The notes beneath the pieces were generated by a model. The model was not told the origin of the DNA. It saw only the letters and a list, made by a program, of their open reading frames with translations, and did not search any database. A DNA stretch of 14,859 nt from an uncultured Romboutsia sp. (GTDB lineage Bacteria > Bacillota > Clostridia > Peptostreptococcales > Peptostreptococcaceae), in assembly GCA_937880075.1 (NCBI GenBank), contig CALFLM010000013.1, positions 1-14,859 of the forward strand, in the 5' to 3' direction. Shown piece after piece: positions 1 through 6,215 of this stretch; the stretch's first letter is position 1, and every line of letters begins with the position of its first letter. Made by a program: the position numbers and the translations under genes.

Positions 1-2
1 AT

Positions 3-623
3 AAATATCCTACTGAACTTTTAGAGTTACTAAGTAGAAATATAGAAACTGTTGATTTTGTATATGGCTATCCTAAGCATAGTGATAAAAGAATCTTTAA
101 TAAAATTTCAATAAAGAAATACTATACACCTGGTGAAATACCACTATTTTTACAATGGGATAAAAAGTGGGGATATGACTTCTATGGAAATAAACCTATA
201 GCCATTAATGGATGTGCTCCAACTTCTTTAGCTATGGTTGCTGTAGGACTTACTGGAAATACTAGTATTAATCCTTTAGTTGTAAGCGATTATGCTTATG
301 AAAATGGTTATTATGTAGATGGTGTAGGTTCTAGTTGGAGCCTTATAAGTGAAGGGGCTAAACATTTTGGTTTAAATAGCCAGGAGTTACCTTTAAGTAA
401 ATCTTCTATTTTATCAACTTTAAAGGAAGGTTATCCTATAATTGTAACAGTTAGTCCTGGAACATTTACTTCAACTGGTCACTTCCTTGTATTAACAGGT
501 GTAACTGATGACGGTAAAGTAACTATTAATGACCCAAATAGTAAGATAAATTCTTCTAAATCTTGGGATGTAGATGTTTTTCTAAAAGAGACTAAGAACT
601 TATGGAAAATGAGTAAATTATAA
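3..623 (+). CDS. C39-like (papain-fold) cysteine peptidase, 5' end missing
   Basis: The frame is open from the window edge to the TAA at 621-623, so the gene starts upstream; the ATG at 234 is internal. About 206 residues are visible. The order matches Peptidase_C39_2-type proteins of clostridia: a stretch beginning YPTELLELL and ending FVYGYP, then PLFLQWDKKWGY, then the catalytic cysteine in NGCAPTSLAMV (Cys codon 213-215), the catalytic histidine in TGHFLVLTGV (His codon 480-482), and the third catalytic position in NDPNS (Asp codon 531-533). All three expected active-site residues are present, so this copy looks functional. Such proteins are usually exported or wall-associated and their substrates are mostly unknown; whether this one has a signal peptide cannot be seen because the N-terminus is outside the window. 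A strong terminator follows at 654-687, so it ends its own transcript. Confidence 0.85.
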   Translation, partial: KYPTELLELLSRNIETVDFVYGYPKHSDKRIFNKISIKKYYTPGEIPLFLQWDKKWGYDFYGNKPIAINGCAPTSLAMVAVGLTGNTSINPLVVSDYAYENGYYVDGVGSSWSLISEGAKHFGLNSQELPLSKSSILSTLKEGYPIIVTVSPGTFTSTGHFLVLTGVTDDGKVTINDPNSKINSSKSWDVDVFLKETKNLWKMSKL

Positions 624-653
624 TATTAACTAAAATAAATCAGCAATAACATA

Positions 654-687
654 AAAATATGAGTATATCAAAATACTCATATTTTTT
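654..687 (+). terminator. Rho-independent terminator of the C39-like peptidase gene
   Basis: A perfect hairpin with arms AAAATATGAGTAT (654-666) and ATACTCATATTTT (673-685) and a 6-nt loop, running into a T-tract at 682-687. It sits 30 bp after the stop codon of the preceding plus-strand gene. Confidence 0.85.
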
Positions 688-708
688 AGTTCGTATTATA
701 TAACAATT

Positions 709-729
709 GCTAACTTGGTTATATTATAC
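709..729 (+). repeat. Imperfect terminal inverted repeat of the IS remnant (3' side of transposase)
   Basis: Begins GCTAACTT and ends ATTATAC. Pairs in inverted orientation with 1693-1715. Confidence 0.55.
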
Positions 730-792
730 AAAATATTCAATTATCTTCCAATTATAAAATGGTTTCATTAATTTGAAGTAAAGTTCCTTATT

Positions 793-1688
793 TTAAGTTA
801 ACTCAATGAATCTATTTCTAATAGTGGCTCTAGTTACATATGTATCCTTAGTAGCTACATTAACTAGCATATCTTTAATTAGGTCATTCTTTTTATTCTT
901 CTTACTTAGTTGAAGAAATTTAAACCAAGCCAGATAATTATTAATATATTTTGTGGATACACCATTAAAAGGCATTAGCCATCTTTTAAAGCCACTGTGA
1001 AGCGAATTTATGTGTTGCAGATGATAAACACTATCTATCATTAATTTACCTCTAGGAACTTGCTTTAATTCTACGTTTAACTTATCTTTTATACCTATAT
1101 ATGATGTATGTGAATCTACACAAAAAGTAGCATCTTCACATACTTTATTATCAAAAAAGTCAACTATTTGATTTGCTGTAATCCTACCGTTGCAAACTGC
1201 ACCCATAAGGATATTTCCCTTTCTGTCAATCGCCGTTTCTATGCAAACTTGCTCTTTTGAAATTCCCCTTTTCTTCTTATCGTGTTTGTCTTTACCTCTT
1301 TTTCTAGGTTTTCTAGGCATCGCAAGCGTAGTACTTTTAGAGTGATTTCCTTTAAAAGATTCCTTAATAAGCATTCATCAACTTCAACAATGCCTTCAAC
1401 TTTATCATTTTTTAATGATAAATTAATTACATCTAGTATTCTATGACGCATATAAAAAGATGTTTTAACACCTACACCTACTTCTTCTGCACACTTTCTT
1501 ATATAAAGTCCTAATATCATTAATTAGCAGTATTTAAGCCGCTTATCCAAACCTAATTTTGTATTAGAGAATGGAGAAAAAGTGAACTCATCAAAGCTTA
1601 TATGACAATGTTTACAGATGTATCTTTGTCTTCCATTAGATTTTCCATTTTTGTTGAAATATAGTTGATATCTATAATATAACCTATT
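793..1688 (-). pseudogene. Broken IS1595-family transposase
   Basis: Recognised by family signatures on the minus strand: the second half of a zinc ribbon (RYICKHCHISFDEFTFSPFS, about 1569-1628), the linker IRKCAEEVGVGVKTSFYMRH, the first catalytic Asp in VEVDE, then ESFKGN, MPRKPRKRGK, RGISKEQVCIETAIDRKGN, a second catalytic Asp in CVDSHTSY, and the terminal GVSTKYINNYLAWF motif with its conserved Asn. Lesions: (1) only one CxxC knuckle remains and an in-frame TAA sits at 1689-1691, so the N-terminal region is deleted or scrambled; (2) an in-frame TAA at 1524-1526, just after KRLKYC; (3) a frameshift at about 1372-1376, directly after VDE, where restoring one base would join VDE to LIKESFKGN with family spacing. 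The rest reads through to TAA at 793-795. Two overlapping open segments (1239-1520 and 793-1374) are fragments of this one gene, not separate genes. Confidence 0.9.
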
Positions 1689-1692
1689 TTAG

Positions 1693-1715
1693 GTATAATT
1701 AGGCACAAAGTTAGC
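1693..1715 (-). repeat. Imperfect terminal inverted repeat of the IS remnant (5' side of transposase)
   Basis: On the minus strand it begins GCTAACTT and ends ATTATAC. Pairs with 709-729. Confidence 0.55.
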
Positions 1716-1730
1716 TAACATAGCCTTATT

Positions 1731-2129
1731 TTATACTAAACCTTTATTATTTAAACAAGAATTAATAGTTATAGCTAATAAAAGCGTTAAATACACTTGT
1801 TTTGATCTTGCCTCACCAGTTTTACACCACATAGCAAAATGTTCGCAATTGTGTGAAACTAAATTAAATTTCTCTTCTCCTATATACTCTCTTGCCCTTT
1901 TAACTACTTCTTCATTATTAAATATTGCTTCTCTATTATCTATATAATAATATAATTTTCCACCTAAGAATCTATCCATAGTAGTTTCCCTTATACACAT
2001 TTTTCTTAAAAACATATCATCTAGTTTACCATCATAATGAATTACACAATTTTCATTTATATATATTCCATAATGTCTATATAAATTATGCTTAGTATAT
2101 ATTATGTCTCCATATTCTGCCTTTGCCAT
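1731..2129 (-). CDS. LRAT/NC-domain (lecithin:retinol acyltransferase-like) protein
   Basis: 132 residues. The NlpC/P60-like circularly permuted fold of LRAT/NC proteins (PF04970 type) is recognisable: GDIIYTKHNLYRHYGIYI carries the first His (His19), VIHYDG the second (His31), and SHNCEHFAMWCKTG the nucleophile (Cys95) in the signature NCEHF motif. The catalytic His-His-Cys set is complete. Family members act as thiol acyltransferases or hydrolases on lipids; the substrate of the bacterial versions is mostly unknown and none is claimed here. After the catalytic domain comes a hydrophobic stretch (VYLTLLLAITIN, about 112-124) that may touch the membrane. ATG start supported by GGGGGAT at plus 2134-2143. 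The stop codon is only 15 bp from the end of the IS remnant, and no terminator of its own is visible, so the last residues may have been altered by the insertion. Confidence 0.85.
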   Translation of the reverse strand: MAKAEYGDIIYTKHNLYRHYGIYINENCVIHYDGKLDDMFLRKMCIRETTMDRFLGGKLYYYIDNREAIFNNEEVVKRAREYIGEEKFNLVSHNCEHFAMWCKTGEARSKQVYLTLLLAITINSCLNNKGLV

Positions 2130-2181
2130 AAACTATCCCCCTTGCAAAATAGCTATATTATATATTATGTTATTAAAACCC

Positions 2182-2190
2182 TTTATACCA
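2182..2190 (-). promoter_or_regulatory. Possible extended -10 for the LRAT-like gene
   Basis: The minus strand reads TGGTATAAA here, an extended -10 (TGn-TATAAA) 53 bases upstream of the ATG at 2129. No convincing -35 hexamer is visible. It mirrors the plus-strand element at 2269-2277. Confidence 0.35.
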
Positions 2191-2276
2191 CTTTGTTAAT
2201 AAAAATTTAGCTACCTTAATGTATAATTTTTTATATAAAATTCTTATACTTTAAAGTAGCTATTTTTGTGGTATAA
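2183..2276. repeat. Large imperfect inverted repeat between two divergent genes
   Basis: The outer arms TTATACCAC (2183-2191) and GTGGTATAA (2268-2276) are perfect complements. The inner arms TAGCTACcTTAAtGTATA (2208-2225) and TATACtTTAAaGTAGCTA (2245-2262) match at 16 of 18 positions. TAAAAA/TTTTT segments between them also pair, with about 9-11 extra bases on the left side and a 19-base centre (2226-2244). The repeat lies between the divergently transcribed LRAT-like and HAD genes, and each outer arm contains a TGGTATAA element. Confidence 0.75.
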
Positions 2277-2277
2277 T
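2269..2277 (+). promoter_or_regulatory. Extended -10 promoter for the HAD phosphatase gene
   Basis: TGGTATAAT is a consensus extended -10 about 40 bases upstream of the ATG at 2318. The -35 region (about 2249-2255, TTTAAA-like) is weak and lies inside the inner arm of the inverted repeat. Confidence 0.55.
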
Positions 2278-2317
2278 CAAATTTAATATTATATAATTTG
2301 TTCAAAAGGAGATTGAT

Positions 2318-3001
2318 ATGGAATATAAAGTTATTTTATTTGATGCAGATGATACTTTATTTGATTTTAAAAAGACAGAAAACTATGCCTTAGAAAATTT
2401 AATGTCTAGTTTGGATACAGATTACACTAAGGATTATTGTATAAATATTTACAAGGAAATAAACACTAAAATATGGAAAGAATTTGAGGAAGGAAAAATT
2501 ACCTCAGATGATTTAAAGGTTGAAAGATTCCAAAGACTTATAGATAAACTTAATTTACCTGATGATGCTAAAAGACTTAGTAGATTGTATGTTAAATTTT
2601 TAAGCCAAGGATCATTTTTATATGAAGATACAAAAGTCCTTTTAGAATATTTATCTAAAAACTACAAATTAGGTATAATAACTAATGGACTTGCTGATGT
2701 TCAACACAAAAGAATTAGAGAATCTGATATAAGTCACTATTTTGATGCTATTATAATATCTGATGAAATTAAAATTGCAAAACCTAATCCTTATATTTTT
2801 GAGTATGCACTTAAATCTTTAAATCATTATGATAAATCTTCTGTTTTAATGGTTGGAGATAGTTTATCTTCAGATATTAAGGGTGGATTAAATTCTTTAA
2901 TAGATACTTGTTGGTGCAACTTCGATAATAAAATTAACAATACTGATATAGTTCCTAAATATGAAATTAATAATTTATTAGACTTAAAAAATATACTATA
3001 A
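2318..3001 (+). CDS. HAD-superfamily phosphatase, YjjG/YfnB type
   Basis: 227 residues, full length for the family. All four HAD motifs are present: motif I FDADDTLF (nucleophile Asp9, acid/base Asp11), motif II ITNG (Thr122), motif III Lys155 in IKIAKPNP, and motif IV VGDSLSSDI (Asp181, Asp186). The helical cap inserted after motif I (about residues 15-100) is the subclass I cap. FDADDTLFDF followed later by TNGLADVQHKRI is typical of the YjjG/YfnB group, cytoplasmic enzymes that dephosphorylate nucleoside monophosphates including non-canonical pyrimidine nucleotides. The exact substrate is inferred from family resemblance only. The start is an ATG preceded by AAAGGAGATT (2304-2313). It has its own promoter (2269-2277) and its own terminator (3008-3060), so it looks monocistronic. 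Confidence 0.88.
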   Translation: MEYKVILFDADDTLFDFKKTENYALENLMSSLDTDYTKDYCINIYKEINTKIWKEFEEGKITSDDLKVERFQRLIDKLNLPDDAKRLSRLYVKFLSQGSFLYEDTKVLLEYLSKNYKLGIITNGLADVQHKRIRESDISHYFDAIIISDEIKIAKPNPYIFEYALKSLNHYDKSSVLMVGDSLSSDIKGGLNSLIDTCWCNFDNKINNTDIVPKYEINNLLDLKNIL

Positions 3002-3007
3002 AATTAT

Positions 3008-3060
3008 GGATATAAATATGTTTGTTTAAAATTTAAACCTATTTATATCCTTTTATTTTT
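3008..3060 (+). terminator. Terminator of the HAD phosphatase gene
   Basis: Arms GGATATAAATA (3008-3018) and TATTTATATCC (3040-3050) form a perfect stem. An inner GTTTAAA/TTTAAAC pair extends it, and a T-rich tract (3051-3060) follows. Confidence 0.8.
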
Positions 3061-3213
3061 CTATTATTTCTTATAACATTTCACTATCAAAATATATTTT
3101 ATTACTTTATAATCAATAATTTATTTTTATAGTGCATTTTGTAACTTTTTGGATATTAAAGCCATATTATTTATTAATATATATATTTTATCAAAACAAA
3201 GGGGGATTTTATT

Positions 3214-3984
3214 TTGTTCAAATATGATGGTTATAGATGTAAAAAACTTAGTATTTGTAAACATTGCGGTAATCAAGTTTGTTATTGTAATCATTCAAAT
3301 GATTCTAATAATAGAAAACGATTAAACCATAGTTATTCAAATTATAAGGAATTTAAAGTTTGCAATAAGTGTAATCATTATCCTTGCTATTGCTCTAAAT
3401 CTCAAAGTACACAAAATACTATGCAAAAGAGTACCATTGCAAATTATGACATAATTAATAATGCTATAAATATTCCTACTAACACTAATGTAGGTAATAA
3501 TCCTAAACCAAATTATAAAAGTATTTGTATCTATGATAAATCATATAATACCGCTTACAACAAAATTGTAAGCAACGCTACCTTAGATGAAAATAATTTA
3601 AATATTAGTAATTCAAATACTACTAACTTAGAATCTGAATGTTTAAGCTCTAAAAATAAAAAACCTAATAAAAAAACTGATAAAAGTAACCCTAGAACTA
3701 AAAGTTCTAAGAAAAAATCTAAAAAACATGATGATATAAAAGATTATAATGAAGAGCTTAAACCTACTACTAAAATAAAAAAGTCTAAAAAAGAATCTAA
3801 AAAGACAAAATCATCTAATAAGCATAAACCTGATATTAATGAATTAGATGATGAATTTATAAATACTAATACTAAAGTTAAAAAGTCTACTAAAGTATCT
3901 AAAAAATCTAGACCTAAAAATTCTAGTAAAAATAATAATGATTCTTATACTAATCAATCAGTTGCCCCTTACTATGAGAAATAA
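3214..3984 (+). CDS. Unknown protein: duplicated Cys motif plus lysine-rich tail
   Basis: 256 residues, family not recognised. The start is TTG at 3214, set by the strong AAAGGGGGAT at 3197-3206 with 7-base spacing. Residues 15-25 (CKHCGNQVCYC) and 50-60 (CNKCNHYPCYC) are two copies of C-x2-C-x4-C-x-C, the pattern expected of a small metal (zinc) site; one further Cys is at position 9. Residues 61-145 are Asn/Ser/Thr-rich and low in complexity. From about 148 to 245 there are repeated basic clusters (KKPNKKTDK, KSSKKKSKK, KIKKSKKESKK, KVKKSTKVSKK), interrupted by short acidic stretches. There is no signal peptide or membrane span. The composition suggests a disordered polycation that could bind nucleic acid or another polyanion, but that is inference. 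No partner gene adjoins it; the bidirectional hairpin at 4083-4110 is the next terminator downstream. Confidence 0.75.
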   Translation: MFKYDGYRCKKLSICKHCGNQVCYCNHSNDSNNRKRLNHSYSNYKEFKVCNKCNHYPCYCSKSQSTQNTMQKSTIANYDIINNAINIPTNTNVGNNPKPNYKSICIYDKSYNTAYNKIVSNATLDENNLNISNSNTTNLESECLSSKNKKPNKKTDKSNPRTKSSKKKSKKHDDIKDYNEELKPTTKIKKSKKESKKTKSSNKHKPDINELDDEFINTNTKVKKSTKVSKKSRPKNSSKNNNDSYTNQSVAPYYEK

Positions 3985-4082
3985 TAAATCACGTAGTGAC
4001 ATAATTGATTCTCATTTTATTTAATATCAATTTTATGTTATTTACCACTTACAAATTGTATAATTTCCTTGTATGTAAAAAT

Positions 4083-4110
4083 AAGCTAGGCATATACCTA
4101 GCTTGTTTTT
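4083..4110. terminator. Bidirectional terminator between the Cys/Lys-tail gene and bioY
   Basis: A perfect stem AAGCTAGG (4083-4090) / CCTAGCTT (4097-4104) with a 6-base loop. Plus-strand T-tract GTTTTT (4105-4110); on the minus strand the stem is followed by ATTTTT (plus 4076-4082). The TAG stop of bioY (4098-4100) lies inside the stem. Confidence 0.8.
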
Positions 4111-4640
4111 ATACTATATCCGAAATTAACTCTTTTTAATATATGTTTTCCAACTACAGTAGCAAAACTTAGTTTTGTAATATCTACAATTATAAATGGT
4201 ACTACACATATTGTAAGACCTTTTATAAAATCTGAATTAGTCACTAAACAAAATTGAAGCGTTCCTATTATGTAGCTTATTAATAAAGAACATATCATTC
4301 CAAACATAATTCCTACTATAGACTTAAATTTTTCGGAAAAATAACCTACTACAAATGCTATTATTGGAAATGATAATATAAAACCTCCTGTAGGCCCTAA
4401 TATTATACCTAATCCACCTCTAAACTGTGCAAATACAGGTAACCCTATTGCTCCTAATAATACATATATAATTTGAGATATAAATCCTAATCGCTTACCT
4501 AAAACTAAACCGCATAAAGCCACCGCAAATATTTGCATAGTAAGTGGTACTACTGGAAGTGGTATAGATATTTGAGTTAATATTGCTGTTAAACTAGCAA
4601 ATAATGAACATATTACTAATTCATTTGTTTTTAGTTTCAT
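4098..4640 (-). CDS. bioY: Biotin transporter BioY (ECF S-component)
   Basis: 180 residues from the chosen start. This is a hydrophobic protein of about six membrane segments. The BioY signature is clear: GAIGLPVFAQFRGGLGIILGPTGG, given here in overlapping parts as GLPVFAQFRGG and ILGPTGGFILSFP, followed by a conserved C-terminal VPFIIVDITK segment. BioY captures biotin at the cell membrane and works with the energy-coupling module EcfT/EcfA1A2, encoded elsewhere. An ATG six codons upstream (4658) would give 186 residues, but AAAAGGGG (plus 4648-4655) lies between the two ATGs, correctly spaced for the one at 4640, so 4640 is preferred. A TATAAT at plus 4690-4695 and a BirA-like half-site next to it suggest biotin-dependent control. 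It is a single-gene unit closed by the hairpin at 4083-4110. Confidence 0.93.
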   Translation of the reverse strand: MKLKTNELVICSLFASLTAILTQISIPLPVVPLTMQIFAVALCGLVLGKRLGFISQIIYVLLGAIGLPVFAQFRGGLGIILGPTGGFILSFPIIAFVVGYFSEKFKSIVGIMFGMICSLLISYIIGTLQFCLVTNSDFIKGLTICVVPFIIVDITKLSFATVVGKHILKRVNFGYSIKTS

Positions 4641-4673
4641 ATATATACCCCTTTTCATAAAAATTTGTTTTAT

Positions 4674-4695
4674 TTTAGTTTACAATTTGATTATA
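4674..4695 (-). promoter_or_regulatory. Possible bioY -10 element and BirA-type operator half-site
   Basis: The minus strand reads TATAAT (plus 4690-4695), then, one base on, AAATTGTAAAC. ATTGTAAAC resembles one arm of the Gram-positive BirA operator (TTGTwAAC-n-GTTwACAA). The expected second arm about 14 bases on is not convincing (AAAACAAAT), so the operator call is weak. No good -35 is seen. Confidence 0.3.
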
Positions 4696-4807
4696 TCCTT
4701 TATTTTATTTAGATACATAATATTTATGTACTTTTAATAAATATATCTTTATTAATATAAATAATCTCTTATTAAAGGATTTGAGCTATTAACTCCATTA
4801 ATAAATA

Positions 4808-4937
4808 CTATTTGATGAAAGTATATAACACCATTGTTAAAGCAAGCTATGCAAGAATAAAAATACATAGTCCAGATTCTAATAAATCTTTCATCCAAAT
4901 ATATCCTTCTGATTCAATTAATCAACTTATAGCTCAT
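4808..4937 (-). pseudogene. Possible remnant of a small membrane-protein gene
   Basis: An ATG at plus 4935-4937 has a well-placed AAAGGAG seven bases before it (plus 4945-4951), but the frame stops after seven codons (MSYKLIN). Shifting one frame gives LIESEGYIWMKDLLESGLC then IFILA, a TAG, then LALTMVLYTFIK and a final TAG at 4808-4810. A good ribosome binding site followed by a hydrophobic reading broken by a frameshift and a stop suggests a dead short gene. No family was recognised, and chance is a real alternative. Confidence 0.3.
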
Positions 4938-5032
4938 ATTAACTACTCCTTTTACCTATTTCTTAAACTAAAATATAATTTATAAATTATATCTATTTTT
5001 TCCAAATAATTACTATATATTCCTAAATTATG

Positions 5033-5068
5033 AAAAAAGTAATGAAGAACTATCCTCACTACTTTTTT
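5033..5068 (-). terminator. Terminator of nadK
   Basis: Arms AAAAAAGTAATGA (5033-5045) and TCACTACTTTTTT (5056-5068) pair with one mismatch. On the minus strand the stem runs directly into TTTTTT. It lies about 20 bp after the nadK stop and the symmetric A/T ends would also stop plus-strand transcripts. Confidence 0.8.
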
Positions 5069-5086
5069 ATCCTAATATATTATTAT

Positions 5087-5887
5087 TTATAAAAATTTCT
5101 CAGATGCTCTTTTCCAAAACTCAAAATCAGGACGTCTAAGAAGCTTTAATTTTAAATCAGATCTTACAATATTAATATCTGTAATATCATTAAATCTATA
5201 CTCTTTTCCATCTACGACCACTAATATAGAATTTTCAAATCTATATTCTGGCACTATATTTATTGTTGATTTTGCAGATAAAACTATACTTGAAGTAAAA
5301 GATCTATATGCAATAGTATTCATCGGTGCAAGAGGTGTAAGCTGTAATGTATCTAAGCTTGGATCTATAATACTACCACCTGCTGAGTAATTATATGCAG
5401 TAGACCCAATAGGTGTTGATATAAGCATCCCATCTCCACTAAAATTTTGAATTTTATTTTCATTTACTCTTAAATCTAAATGTAGAGTTCTTGAGCAAAC
5501 ACTTTTAATTACTATTTCATTAACTGCATAAATATCTTTACTGCTGTCTTTAGTACATATGCTTCCTTTTAAAGGATGCACTTCTTGTATAATAAAATCA
5601 TCATTTTTATATAAATCTATAAATTCATCAATTTCCTCTGGGTCAAACTCCGCAAAAAATCCTAAATGCCCTGTATTTATTACTACCATAGGTACACTTG
5701 GAAATTTAAAATCCTGAATAGTTTTTAAAAAAGATCCATCCCCACCTATAGATATTATAAGTTCTGTATTTTCTTCTAATTTTGAGCTAACTAAAAAATT
5801 GTTCTCTTCAAGTTTTTTAGTTAGCAATTCTTTAGTATCTAATGATTTCTCTAAGTTGTTTGAGTTTATAGTTATAACTCTTTTCAT
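5087..5887 (-). CDS. nadK: NAD kinase (ATP/polyphosphate-dependent NAD 2'-phosphotransferase)
   Basis: 266 residues, normal length. Diagnostic motifs: SIGGDGSFLKT (GGDG at 48-51, catalytic Asp50), INTGHLGFFAEF (70-81), AVNEIVIK with the NE pair (123-124), and GDGMLISTPIGSTAY (151-165) with SAGGSIIDP following. The enzyme phosphorylates NAD to NADP in the cytoplasm and is usually essential. The N-terminus is short, going almost directly to the GGDG region, as in other compact clostridial NadK proteins. In many clostridia nadK sits beside recN, argR and a TlyA-like gene; none of these is here, so this is either a relocated copy or a second copy. The ATG start has AGGAAAG seven bases upstream. 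A likely promoter is at 5931-5959 and a terminator at 5033-5068, so it is monocistronic. Confidence 0.95.
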   Translation of the reverse strand: MKRVITINSNNLEKSLDTKELLTKKLEENNFLVSSKLEENTELIISIGGDGSFLKTIQDFKFPSVPMVVINTGHLGFFAEFDPEEIDEFIDLYKNDDFIIQEVHPLKGSICTKDSSKDIYAVNEIVIKSVCSRTLHLDLRVNENKIQNFSGDGMLISTPIGSTAYNYSAGGSIIDPSLDTLQLTPLAPMNTIAYRSFTSSIVLSAKSTINIVPEYRFENSILVVVDGKEYRFNDITDINIVRSDLKLKLLRRPDFEFWKRASEKFL

Positions 5888-5930
5888 ATTTAATCTTTCC
5901 TAACTTTAATAATTGTCATATTTTCATTAT

Positions 5931-5959
5931 ATTTTACATTTTATTTAAATTATATTCAA
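5931..5959 (-). promoter_or_regulatory. Likely sigma-A promoter of nadK
   Basis: On the minus strand, TTGAAT (plus 5954-5959), a 17-base spacer, then TAAAAT (plus 5931-5936), about 45 bases before the start codon. Confidence 0.5.
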
Positions 5960-6167
5960 GTTTAAAATTTACTTCGCTCATAACACCAAAGATATTACAA
6001 CCTGTTCTACTTTAATGCTTATTGGCAAATTATTTTTTTACATCTATTGCTTAAATTAATTCGTTGTCAAAGCATTTAAAAATGTAAATTTTACATTTTT
6101 AAAGTTATTTATATTGCTTATATTATGTTATGTACAAAAAACTTTATATTATGGTTTCATTGTATGT
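5960..6167. other. Intergenic region between nadK and the kinase-like gene
   Basis: No coding sequence is seen on either strand. The only structured element is the palindrome at 6075-6103. A segment at 6150-6172 resembles one at 4059-4081 (see findings). Confidence 0.6.
6075..6103. repeat. Perfect 14-bp palindrome in intergenic DNA
   Basis: TTTAAAAATGTAAA (6075-6088) and TTTACATTTTTAAA (6090-6103) are exact complements around a single base. As RNA it would fold with an AT-only loop. It could be an operator or a weak bidirectional terminator; it is not next to a stop codon. Confidence 0.6.
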
Positions 6168-6206
6168 AAAAAATAGATACATTTAAACAGTTTTATATGT
6201 ATCTAT
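6168..6206 (-). terminator. Terminator of the kinase-like gene
   Basis: Arms ATAGATACAT (6173-6182) and ATGTATCTAT (6197-6206) are exact complements. On the minus strand the stem is followed by a T-tract (plus 6168-6173). It begins 9 bp after the stop codon. Confidence 0.8.
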
Positions 6207-6215
6207 CGCTACTTA

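Larger units (their letters stand above)
709..1715 (-). mobile_element. Decayed IS1595/ISXO2-type insertion sequence
   Basis: The element is bounded by imperfect inverted repeats. Reading inward, the right end (709-729, plus strand) begins GCTAACTT and ends ATTATAC; the left end (1693-1715, minus strand) begins GCTAACTT and ends ATTATAC; the 6-8 bases between differ. The span of about 1.0 kb suits an IS1595-family element, and the enclosed broken transposase confirms the family. Flanking bases start TAACA on both sides (TAACAATT at 701-708, TAACATAG at 1716-1723), which could be a decayed 8-bp target duplication, but the match is only partial. The exact tips are therefore uncertain by a few bases. 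With a broken transposase it could move only if helped from elsewhere. Confidence 0.7.
4641..5032. other. Intergenic region upstream of bioY and downstream of nadK
   Basis: No intact gene is seen in this stretch. It holds the bioY upstream signals (4648-4695), a possible decayed small gene (4808-4937), and otherwise AT-rich sequence up to the nadK terminator. Confidence 0.6.

Noticed and set aside
234..623. A 129-residue protein starting at the ATG at 234
   Set aside because: The frame is open to the window edge and the catalytic Cys lies upstream of this ATG, so the true start is outside the window.
1239..1520. A separate small gene next to the transposase
   Set aside because: Its first half is the IS1595 linker region, and after VDE it is out-of-frame sequence; it is a fragment of the frameshifted transposase, not a gene.
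3160..3180. A sporulation-type (sigma-E/sigma-K) -10 element CATATTAT before the gene at 3214
   Set aside because: The match is partial, no matching -35 is found at the right distance, and the region is so AT-rich that such matches are expected by chance.
4641..4658. Longer BioY start at 4658
   Set aside because: The only good ribosome binding site (AAAAGGGG) lies after this ATG and is correctly spaced for the ATG at 4640.
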